NCBI GenBank assembly: GCA_012516755.1
Contig: JAAYWE010000215.1
Coordinates: forward strand, 1-7,467
Direction of reading: 5' to 3'
Length of the DNA: 7,467 nt
DNA from: Treponema sp.
Lineage (GTDB): Bacteria > Spirochaetota > Spirochaetia > Treponematales > Rectinemataceae
Shown here: positions 1-6,200 of the stretch, one piece after another
Layout of the letters: each line of letters opens with the position of its first letter
How positions within the stretch are numbered: the first letter of the stretch is position 1
Translations under genes and position numbers: made by a program
Notes under the pieces: generated by a model
The model's database searches: none
What the model saw: only the letters and a program-made list of their open reading frames with translations
What the model was told of the DNA's origin: nothing

Positions 1-21
1 ACAGAAGGCAGTCAAGCATGA
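1..21 (+). CDS. 3' end of an upstream gene, probably the ABC transporter ATPase (partial)
   Basis: Reading frame 1 of the window gives the six residues TEGSQA followed by TGA at 19-21. This stop overlaps the ATG of the next gene (18-20) in an ATGA arrangement, the same coupling used between the response regulator and histidine kinase later in the window. Six residues carry no family signal. The identity as the ATP-binding subunit (LolD/MacB-ATPase type) is inferred only from the fact that two FtsX-type permeases follow immediately and no ATPase is encoded in the rest of the window. It could also be an unrelated protein. Confidence 0.5.
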   Translation, partial: TEGSQA

Positions 22-1520
22 TTTCTGCACGTCTTGCATGGAGGAATATTTGCCTTCACCGAAAAAAATCCCTCATTATAGGTCTAATAATGGGATTTGG
101 AATTCTAATACTATTTGTTGGGAATTCTCTGATCGATACGACGATATCCGGCCTGCGCCGCATGTTTGTGGAAGGTTACACCGGCGACCTGATGGTAACT
201 GGTCCAACAGAATTTAGCACAACCGTGCTTGGCGAAACCGCAGGCAGCGAAGAAGTGCTGCCTCATATTGCTCAAATAAAGAAATACGAAGATTTTTTGG
301 AAGCACGCCAGGATGTTGCCTCGATTCTCCCGATCCTAAGTGGGCAAGTATCCTTTGGAATTGGTGAGGAAGAACTCGGATCGGGTTACTGTTTTGGAGT
401 GAATATCTTTGATTATCGGGCTTTTTTTCCTGATAACCTGACTCTTGTGTCGGGAGAGTGGCCTAAAGAAAGCGATGAACCATGGGTTCTTCTATCCGAG
501 CCCACATATGCATTACTTCAACAGAGCAGCGATACCGAAGTCAAGCCCGGGACAAAGATCATCATGACTGCATTGGCGAATTCAGCGGGCACAGTAATAC
601 GCGAAGTCAGTGTGAAGGGAATTATTAAATTCAATCAGAGCAATGCGCAGCTTTCCGGCATCACCCTTGTCGATGCAGACACAATGCGTGATCTCTTGGG
701 TTTTGCAAGTCTGCGCGATGGAGCTCCTCAGTTGAGTGAGCATGAAGCAGCCTTCTTGACTGACTTCGATCCTGATAGCCTATTCGATAATCTGTTTGCG
801 AGCCAGACAATTACGACAGAAGGCGAAGAGCAATCCGAGCTAGGTTTGGAGCCTTCGCAATTGGATATTCCTGAAGATCCTGGCCAAGAGATATCTCAGG
901 CTTCAAGCACGACCACCGTCATCGCAGAGATTGTACCTGCCTGGCAGTTTCTTCTTATCCGCGCAAAAAATGGTTCTAACACTTCCAAGCTTTTAGACGA
1001 CCTTGAAGCTTTTTCCGAAGAGCTTGGAGATGGAGATCGTGTGCAGGATTGGATTGCAGGAGCCGGAAAGGTCGCCAGGACGGCGGTAACGATTCGGCTT
1101 GTATTCGATCTATTGGTTGCGGTCATTGCAGTCGTCGTCGTCATGATAATGATGAATGTGCTTGTCATATCCGTAAATGAGCGCCTCCACGAGATTGGCA
1201 CACTCAGAGCCATAGGAGCCAAACGGCATGTTGTTCGCAGCATGATTCTATATGAGACCACATTCATGGTGCTTATCGCTGGGGCAGTTGGCCTAATTCT
1301 AGGGTATATCTTGCTCCTTATTATGGGAAAAGTCGGCATTAGAGCGCCAAATCTCTTTTTCGAAGCTCTTTTTGGGGGAGAAATCCTAAGACCGCTTATA
1401 TCTATCGGAGCGGCTGGTCGTGCGTTCTTTTGGGTTCTAGCCATGGCATTGGTTGCTTCCTGGTATCCAACAAGGGTGGCAGTGCGAATCGAACCGGTTG
1501 TCGCAATGAGGGGAGACTGA
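18..1520 (+). CDS. ABC transporter permease, FtsX/MacB/LolC-E type (first of pair)
   Basis: Inner-membrane permease of 500 residues with the four-helix layout of the FtsX/MacB/LolCE class. TM1 is about residues 17-40. A large extracytoplasmic domain spans about 41-355. TM2 (361-386), TM3 (414-436) and TM4 (468-485) are grouped at the C-terminus. The signature between TM2 and TM3, E392-I-G-T-L-R-A-I-G-A401, is the cytoplasmic segment that contacts the ATPase in this family. The C-terminus WYPTRVAVRIEPVVAMRGD matches the usual FtsX ending (YPxxxAxxxxPxxALR). Members use ATP hydrolysis to move their periplasmic domains, extracting lipoproteins or driving efflux rather than passing cargo through a pore. 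The start is ATG at 18, preceded by AGAAGG at 3-8. It overlaps the stop of the upstream gene and ends 2 bases before the second permease. Residues 234-314 contain no Lys or Arg and are strongly acidic, an unusual insertion. The substrate is unknown; LolC, LolE and MacB-like roles cannot be separated from sequence alone. Confidence 0.92.
   Translation: MISARLAWRNICLHRKKSLIIGLIMGFGILILFVGNSLIDTTISGLRRMFVEGYTGDLMVTGPTEFSTTVLGETAGSEEVLPHIAQIKKYEDFLEARQDVASILPILSGQVSFGIGEEELGSGYCFGVNIFDYRAFFPDNLTLVSGEWPKESDEPWVLLSEPTYALLQQSSDTEVKPGTKIIMTALANSAGTVIREVSVKGIIKFNQSNAQLSGITLVDADTMRDLLGFASLRDGAPQLSEHEAAFLTDFDPDSLFDNLFASQTITTEGEEQSELGLEPSQLDIPEDPGQEISQASSTTTVIAEIVPAWQFLLIRAKNGSNTSKLLDDLEAFSEELGDGDRVQDWIAGAGKVARTAVTIRLVFDLLVAVIAVVVVMIMMNVLVISVNERLHEIGTLRAIGAKRHVVRSMILYETTFMVLIAGAVGLILGYILLLIMGKVGIRAPNLFFEALFGGEILRPLISIGAAGRAFFWVLAMALVASWYPTRVAVRIEPVVAMRGD
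1508..1515 (+). promoter_or_regulatory. Ribosome binding site of second permease
   Basis: GAGGGGAG lies inside the last codons of the first permease, with 7 bases between its end and the ATG at 1523. It decides the start of the second permease: the open frame extends upstream to 1430, but that extension overlaps the first permease's coding sequence and would add 31 residues with no membrane or domain character. Confidence 0.75.
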
Positions 1521-1522
1521 AT

Positions 1523-2830
1523 ATGCATTTTTCAAATTTTAAACTCCATTTGAAACTTGCGGCTCGGAACCTTCGTAGGCAGCCCAATAGAACGATTGCC
1601 CTCGGAGGAGCGGTGGCTTTTAGTGCACTCGTTATGACTCTGATTTCAGGGTTTGTGGGCGGAATGGATAAGGCAATTCAAGACAATGTTACCCTTTATT
1701 CCGGCGGGCACATATTGATTTCGGGCTATACACCTAGCTGGAGCGGTAGGCTTCAAAATCGATTTATCGATGATGAGATAGCCAAAACTGTAGAATCCGC
1801 TATCCCTGATGTCAGGACGGTTTCTCCTCTTGCTCAGGCAAGAGCCACGGTAGTCTTTGGAACTAGAGAAATACAGCTTACGCTCCGTGGTGTCGACTGG
1901 ACAAAAGATGAGCTATATCACGATTCCCTCATTCTATCGAGCGGAGATTGGGAAGCGCTGAATGAGCAGGATAGAAGCATGCTCATGAGCTCTCAGACAG
2001 CAGATCGATTCGGCCTTGCAATCGGGGATCAGGTGGTCGTGAGGCTCACAACGGCATCCGGTCAGCAAAATGTTACAGATTATGCCGTTTCGGCGATCTA
2101 TGACGATGCCGCATCGGGGGGAATGACAACTGCTTTTGTTTCTTTTGGGGATCTAATAGCAGATCTGAATATGAAAGCAAATGAGCAGCAGCAGATAGCG
2201 ATTTTTCTAAAGGACAGCACCGATGCAGAACGCGCGGCCAAAGCCATTGCTGAAGCGCTTACCGAAAAAGGATATAGCATTGCCTCTGGAACCTCCGGAA
2301 GTGAGCAGGCAAGTCAACGCCGGATGAATTCCGAAAAGGCTGTCTATTCGATTTCCACAGTACAGGAGCTCGCTGGGGAAATAGGCTCCGCTCTCGGCTC
2401 CATCCGTTGGATTGGATACGCAGTGTTCATTCTTATGCTGCTTGTAAGCGCTACTGGCATTGCCAATTCATATCAGATGGTGCTCCTCGAGCGGACTAAG
2501 GAAATAGGTATGCTACGATGCATTGGTTTTAAGAAGAAAGATGTATTTGCATCATTTATTTTCGAAGGAATCTTGCTTGCTGGAGCAGCAGCGTTTGCAG
2601 GAATTATATGCGCCCTGCCAATAGGCCTGGGTATTAGTTTTATTCCCTTTGATCCACATGGAGACTTTGGAGCAGCCCTGGTAAAAGGACATTTGCGATT
2701 TGCTCCAACCTTGGATCAGCTTCTAATAATCTTGGTGTTTATCATGATTGTGGCTATTGTCGCAGTCTTTTTGCCTGCCCGAAAGGCGGCTGAAGTAGTG
2801 CCCGTCGAGGCACTTAGGATCACTGCGTAA
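1523..2830 (+). CDS. ABC transporter permease, FtsX/MacB/LolC-E type (second of pair)
   Basis: Permease of 435 residues, a paralogue of the preceding gene rather than a duplicate copy. The N-terminus has the LAARNLRRQPNRT segment typical of this family just before TM1 (about 26-48). A periplasmic domain of about 245 residues follows, then TM2 (297-319), TM3 (349-373) and TM4 (400-417). The inter-helix signature is E327-I-G-M-L-R-C-I-G-F336, and the C-terminus LPARKAAEVVPVEALRITA is the canonical FtsX ending. It probably forms a heterodimer with the first permease plus an ATPase dimer, as LolC and LolE do with LolD. It sits 2 bases after its partner, so translation is likely coupled. The ATG at 1523 is chosen for its Shine-Dalgarno sequence and because the protein then begins at the usual distance before TM1. 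Its periplasmic domain lacks the long acidic insert of the first permease. The substrate cannot be determined. Confidence 0.92.
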   Translation: MHFSNFKLHLKLAARNLRRQPNRTIALGGAVAFSALVMTLISGFVGGMDKAIQDNVTLYSGGHILISGYTPSWSGRLQNRFIDDEIAKTVESAIPDVRTVSPLAQARATVVFGTREIQLTLRGVDWTKDELYHDSLILSSGDWEALNEQDRSMLMSSQTADRFGLAIGDQVVVRLTTASGQQNVTDYAVSAIYDDAASGGMTTAFVSFGDLIADLNMKANEQQQIAIFLKDSTDAERAAKAIAEALTEKGYSIASGTSGSEQASQRRMNSEKAVYSISTVQELAGEIGSALGSIRWIGYAVFILMLLVSATGIANSYQMVLLERTKEIGMLRCIGFKKKDVFASFIFEGILLAGAAAFAGIICALPIGLGISFIPFDPHGDFGAALVKGHLRFAPTLDQLLIILVFIMIVAIVAVFLPARKAAEVVPVEALRITA

Positions 2831-2860
2831 TGCTTATGATATTGCGATTGCGCAGAAACT

Positions 2861-2865
2861 AGGAG
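2861..2865 (+). promoter_or_regulatory. Ribosome binding site of LolA-like gene
   Basis: AGGAG with a 6-base spacer to ATG at 2872. The preceding in-frame TTG at 2869 would leave only 3 bases of spacing, so ATG 2872 is the better start. Confidence 0.75.
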
Positions 2866-2871
2866 CGTTTG

Positions 2872-3789
2872 ATGTTACGATTCTACGAGAAAAGGACTTG
2901 GTTTTTCTCATCAAAGAGCATCAGAGATATAAGCCTTGTACTCCTTGGGTTTGTTATTGTCATGTGTGCGCAAGCTCAAGGTGGCCCGCCTCCGGGCGGA
3001 CCAAAAGGTGGCGGAGGACCTATGGCTGGCATTGGGCTCCCGCTGGGCTTTCTGGAAGCAGATAAGGACTACAAATTTCCTGATGATATAACAAAATATA
3101 CTGCAAATGACTTTCTAATGCTCGTTCGCCGGACAGATATCCGTTCTAGCTTTTATAACAGCGATATGAACGCTACTATCACTACGGTAAATGTGAGCCC
3201 GACGCGCGGTACCTTTGTAACCAAGGAACAAATCTTCAGGCGGGACAAAGATGATGCATTCTTGATGCTCACCCTGGAGCCGGAATCCCGCAAGGGACAA
3301 GGAATGCTGCGCGTTGATAATAATATGTGGCGCTACGATCCAACAAGCCGAAAATTCACTCACACAACCCTCAAAGACACTTATGAGAATACGACAGTTA
3401 CTAATAATGATTTTCGTCGCTGGCAGCGCTCGATAGATTATTCTGTGGAAAAGCTCTCTGTGGGCACTCTTGGAAACTACAAGGTAATAATCGGAGAACT
3501 CAAGGCCAACAACGATGAAGTTCCATTTCCTTATATCAAGATGTATATAGAAGCGGACCGAAAGATAGTGTTGAAAGTAGAAGAATATAGCCTATCCATG
3601 AAGCTATTGCGCACAGCTTATTATACCCAATATGTACAGATAGGAGATTCCTTTGTGCCTACGGTGCAGATTTTCCAGGATGGCCTTGTGCCCGAGAAGC
3701 GCTCTCAGGTTACCTATACCAATATCTCCACAAAATCGCTCCCTGATTATTACTTTACCAAAGAATATCTCGAACGGGTGAGTCAGTGA
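2872..3789 (+). CDS. LolA-like periplasmic protein (outer membrane lipoprotein-sorting family)
   Basis: Exported protein of 305 residues. A basic N-terminal region (1-18) and hydrophobic core (about 20-32) form a signal peptide, with likely signal peptidase I cleavage after A33-Q34-A35. The mature N-terminus (36-57) is a Gly/Pro-rich stretch, probably a flexible linker. Residues about 75-300 resemble the 'outer membrane lipoprotein-sorting protein' family (LolA-like fold, an open half-barrel with a hydrophobic cavity). Features supporting this are the G144-M-L-R-V-D-N-N-M-W-R-Y-D-P157 segment (the family's 'nnlWlYxP' strand pair), the T177-N-N-D-F segment, and the alternating strand pattern to the C-terminus. 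Cys32 falls near the cleavage region, but Met at -1 makes a poor lipobox, so a soluble periplasmic form is favoured. It follows the permeases by 41 bases and precedes the barrel gene by 11, consistent with a carrier between inner-membrane ABC complex and outer membrane. The family call is by recognition, not a search; the cargo (lipoprotein or lipid) is unknown. Confidence 0.8.
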   Translation: MLRFYEKRTWFFSSKSIRDISLVLLGFVIVMCAQAQGGPPPGGPKGGGGPMAGIGLPLGFLEADKDYKFPDDITKYTANDFLMLVRRTDIRSSFYNSDMNATITTVNVSPTRGTFVTKEQIFRRDKDDAFLMLTLEPESRKGQGMLRVDNNMWRYDPTSRKFTHTTLKDTYENTTVTNNDFRRWQRSIDYSVEKLSVGTLGNYKVIIGELKANNDEVPFPYIKMYIEADRKIVLKVEEYSLSMKLLRTAYYTQYVQIGDSFVPTVQIFQDGLVPEKRSQVTYTNISTKSLPDYYFTKEYLERVSQ

Positions 3790-3793
3790 GGAG
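3789..3793 (+). promoter_or_regulatory. Ribosome binding site of barrel gene
   Basis: AGGAG beginning on the last base of the preceding stop codon, with a 7-base spacer to ATG at 3801. It favours that start over the in-frame GTG at 3786, which would place five extra residues ahead of a normal signal peptide. Confidence 0.75.
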
Positions 3794-3800
3794 CAGAGGC

Positions 3801-5423
3801 ATGAAAACAAGAATACTAAAGGGCTTGATATTTCTGATAGTTATGACTTTATTTCTTATTAGCACATCCGGTATCTGGGCTCAAGCCTCTGGCACAGGAA
3901 CTAGCTTGATTCCTCCTGAAGTCATAGATGAAAATGAGCTATTTGGCGGCCCTAAGGATATTGTGACGGTAATAGATCCGAGCGTAGCTTCGGCGGGAAC
4001 CGTGCAACTTGTCCAAGATACCAAGGCTTACCCGGTTTTCTTGATCGGCGGATCGGCTGGAGCTGGTTTATATGGTAGTTATACTCCCCTTGGGAGCAGC
4101 TCCTCAGATACACAGACGCTCTATGGGGCGGTAGATATTTCTGATCTTGAATTCGACTATCTTCCTGCTGAGAACCTGCATTTTTCCATATCCAGCAATC
4201 TTCTTGCAGTACCAAACCAAATTCTTGCTGCCTCTGCCAGTGCATACGCGGATTTGCGTCAGAGCGATCTCGTGCGACTCTATGTCTCAGGCTCATTCAA
4301 CTACGACCCATCGTCCTATTTATCTACCAACGAAGAATATACCTCTCCTACCTTTAGTCTAGATGAACTTTTTGTAGATACACATATAGAAGAGACGGTT
4401 TTCTTTCGTCTAGGTAAGCAGCGCATTAGTTGGGGAGTAGGAAACTGGTTCAAACCCTCTGATATTCTGAGCCTTTCGGCTATTGATCCAGACGACCCAA
4501 CAGCAGCGCGCGAGGGACCTTTTGCTTTCAAAGTCGACGTACCGATGAAATTAAACCACCTGATGTTATATATGGTACCACCAGTTTCAGATGATGCAGC
4601 TTCGTCTTCCATTGCAAGCAAGTACGACCTCGTCTTAAATGGATGGGAGCTCAGTTTTGGCGCCTATGGTCGGGCTGATATGCTAGCAAGACCTAGAGCA
4701 ATCTTCAGTTTTACTGGGGCTATTGGTTCATTCGATGTATATGGAGAGAATGTACTCTTGTATGGTTCCGATAGGATCTATGCACGAGAGTCTTCGACAC
4801 TTGGGACCTACGAAGCTTATCGCGTGGAAAACGAGCTTCTCTTACAATCAACATTGGGCATCAAATATTCCAAAAGCTATTCAGGCGGTCTATCGTATTC
4901 GATACATGTTCAAGGTTACTATAATGGGATGGGTTATGCAGATTCGAGCATAATGCAGAGTGCAGCGGCCAGAAAAGCAATAACAGAAGCAATCGAAGAA
5001 GATTATTCTACCGCTTATAGGTATAGCGATAGTGCAACAGAAGCGGGTATGTGGTATCTCGCTGGATCCGCGTCGATATCGGGACGCTTCGGGGAGGGTG
5101 ACAATATCACCCGTATAACTGGCTCTGTCTATGCTCTTACCAATTTTTCCGATCGCTCACTGCGCTTTAATCCCCAGCTCAAGGTACAAGTGGGAGATGA
5201 AGGAGGAAAGGTGAGCTTTACGATTTCTGATTTGACTTCTATCGGCGATGTTGGTTCTGAGTATGCGGGAAAAGGCAATATGACAACACCAGCTCTTACC
5301 GTGAGCCTGCTCAACAGCGAGGTATCGCTTCAGGCCTCTGTGCCCATAAGCCTAAATGCCGATTATTCGGTCAAGAAGGTTCAGACGAAGTTCAGTGTTA
5401 TCTGGAATGCAATTGAATTTTGA
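3801..5423 (+). CDS. Secreted probable outer-membrane beta-barrel protein
   Basis: Protein of 540 residues. It begins with a clear signal peptide (basic residues 2-7, hydrophobic core 8-20, cleavage probably after A27 or A27-Q28-A29). A short acidic region follows (about 35-50, including ENELFGG), and then a long series of alternating amphipathic segments rich in Tyr, Ser, Gly and aromatic girdle-like residues. The segment F202-R-L-G-K-Q-R-I-S-W-G-V-G-N-W-F-K-P-S-D221 resembles the 'GKQRxxWGxGxxFxPtD' strand-turn seen in large outer-membrane barrels such as the DUF1302-like and alginate-export-like groups. The last residues, FSVIWNAIEF, end in Phe with hydrophobic Ile at -3, matching the C-terminal insertion signal recognised by the BAM complex. 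No membrane helix occurs after the signal peptide. It starts 11 bases after the LolA-like gene, so it may be the outer-membrane partner receiving or exporting the cargo. I do not recognise a named family with certainty; barrel topology is well supported, function is not. Confidence 0.75.
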   Translation: MKTRILKGLIFLIVMTLFLISTSGIWAQASGTGTSLIPPEVIDENELFGGPKDIVTVIDPSVASAGTVQLVQDTKAYPVFLIGGSAGAGLYGSYTPLGSSSSDTQTLYGAVDISDLEFDYLPAENLHFSISSNLLAVPNQILAASASAYADLRQSDLVRLYVSGSFNYDPSSYLSTNEEYTSPTFSLDELFVDTHIEETVFFRLGKQRISWGVGNWFKPSDILSLSAIDPDDPTAAREGPFAFKVDVPMKLNHLMLYMVPPVSDDAASSSIASKYDLVLNGWELSFGAYGRADMLARPRAIFSFTGAIGSFDVYGENVLLYGSDRIYARESSTLGTYEAYRVENELLLQSTLGIKYSKSYSGGLSYSIHVQGYYNGMGYADSSIMQSAAARKAITEAIEEDYSTAYRYSDSATEAGMWYLAGSASISGRFGEGDNITRITGSVYALTNFSDRSLRFNPQLKVQVGDEGGKVSFTISDLTSIGDVGSEYAGKGNMTTPALTVSLLNSEVSLQASVPISLNADYSVKKVQTKFSVIWNAIEF

Positions 5424-5441
5424 TGCTATGAAATGGAGAAT
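5413..5441 (+). promoter_or_regulatory. Weak candidate promoter for the two-component genes
   Basis: TTGAAT (5413-5418) and GAGAAT (5436-5441) are separated by 17 bases and each match 4 of 6 bases of the sigma-70 consensus. They sit at the end of the barrel gene, ahead of the largest gap in the window. The match is weak and such pairs occur by chance. The regulator could equally be read through from upstream, since no terminator is visible in the gap. Confidence 0.2.
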
Positions 5442-5444
5442 AAA

Positions 5445-5481
5445 TGCAAGTAGCCTGGCACTGTTGCCAAGCACGTTTGCA
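5445..5481 (+). repeat. Imperfect inverted repeat upstream of response regulator
   Basis: In the 69-base gap, GC-C-TGGCA (5453-5460) can pair with TGCCA-A-GC (5465-5472) around a CTGT loop, with one mismatch. An outer arm pair, TGCAA (5445-5449) and TTGCA (5477-5481), nests around it across a largely unpaired interior. The outer 3' arm ends 1 base before the Shine-Dalgarno sequence of the response regulator. There is no T-run after it, so it does not look like a rho-independent terminator. It could be an operator, possibly autoregulatory, or an RNA hairpin near the ribosome site, or chance. Confidence 0.3.
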
Positions 5482-5482
5482 G

Positions 5483-5488
5483 AGGAGG
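5483..5488 (+). promoter_or_regulatory. Ribosome binding site of response regulator
   Basis: A strong AGGAGG, extended by further G residues to 5491, with only 4 bases between the hexamer and the ATG at 5493. A second ATG at 5497 lies in another frame and gives no domain match. Confidence 0.7.
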
Positions 5489-5492
5489 GGGC

Positions 5493-6200
5493 ATGCATGG
5501 AAGAATTCTAATCGTCGAAGACACAAAAGAGCTCGCTGAGCTCTATAAGCTCTATCTTCAGAATGAAGGCTTTGAGTGCAAGCTTGCATTCGATGCAGAG
5601 AGCGCTCTCCCCATCGCACAGAGAGAAGATTGGGATTTCATAGTGCTCGACCTTAATCTTCCGGGAATGGATGGCTTTCAATTCCTCGAACAACTCAGGA
5701 ATACAAAGTCCATGCCTGTAATGATTCTCACCGCAAGAGAGGCTGATGAAGATGTAATCTTTGGGCTTGGTGTAGGAGCGGATGACTTCGTGACTAAACC
5801 CTGTCCTCCGAAGGTCCTTGCCGCTCGTATCCGAGCTCACATGAGGCGCACGGCCAAACTTCAAATGCGGCAAAATGGAAGCATCGTAAGATTCGGACCT
5901 TATGAGCTAGATCTCGAGGGGATGTATTTAACCAAGAATTCCGAGCCCATCAGTCTTTCCGCGCGCGAATTCAATATTCTAAAAGAACTTGTAAGCAATC
6001 CAGGCAGGCCATTTACTCCAGAAGACCTATATGCACGCGTATGGGGTCAGGAATATGGAGATATAAGCGCTATTGGAGTCTATATTCAGAGATTGCGCAG
6101 GAAGCTTGAGGACGATCCGACAAATCCATATTATATCCAAACCCAATATGGAATGGGCTACAGATTCAATCCCGAAGCCTTTGTGGAGAAAGCAAAATGA
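5493..6200 (+). CDS. OmpR/PhoB-family response regulator
   Basis: Cytoplasmic transcription factor of 235 residues, the normal length for this family. The receiver domain (about 3-117) shows the acidic pocket E9-D10, phospho-acceptor D53 in VLDLNLPGMDG, switch T80 in ILTAR, and K102 in VTKP. The C-terminal winged-helix domain (about 131-230) contains the family pattern LSAREFNILKELVSNPGRPF, then the recognition-helix region ISAIGVYIQRLRRKLEDD, and the wing strand IQTQYGMGYRF. Two small departures from the common pattern are Phe at 99, where Tyr or Phe is usual, and Cys at 104 after K-P, where Phe is most usual. Its stop overlaps the start of the histidine kinase gene (ATGA, 6197-6200), so the two are a cognate pair. 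It lies 69 bases after the barrel gene; regulation of the upstream transport genes is a plausible but unproven role. Confidence 0.96.
   Translation: MHGRILIVEDTKELAELYKLYLQNEGFECKLAFDAESALPIAQREDWDFIVLDLNLPGMDGFQFLEQLRNTKSMPVMILTAREADEDVIFGLGVGADDFVTKPCPPKVLAARIRAHMRRTAKLQMRQNGSIVRFGPYELDLEGMYLTKNSEPISLSAREFNILKELVSNPGRPFTPEDLYARVWGQEYGDISAIGVYIQRLRRKLEDDPTNPYYIQTQYGMGYRFNPEAFVEKAK

Noticed and set aside
896..1528. 210-residue open frame on the minus strand
   Set aside because: It lies opposite the well-supported first permease, its translation has no domain character, and it is a shadow of the coding frame.
2831..2871. TATGAT at 2835-2840 as a promoter -10, and the tandem ATTGCG at 2841-2852
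   Set aside because: No convincing -35 element lies at the right distance, and the gap is too short and unremarkable; read-through from the permease genes is simpler.
3952..4621. Overlapping open frames on both strands inside the barrel gene (3952-4296, 4147-4362, 4316-4621)
   Set aside because: There are no ribosome sites of note and no recognisable domains; the barrel frame with signal peptide and terminal Phe accounts for the region.
5424..5492. Rho-independent terminator between barrel gene and response regulator
   Set aside because: The hairpin present is weak and is not followed by a run of T, so a terminator is not supported.
5538..5554. Short direct repeat AGCTCTAT within the response regulator, next to two GAGCTC sites
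   Set aside because: It encodes the repeated Leu-Tyr residues in the first receiver helix and is explained by coding.
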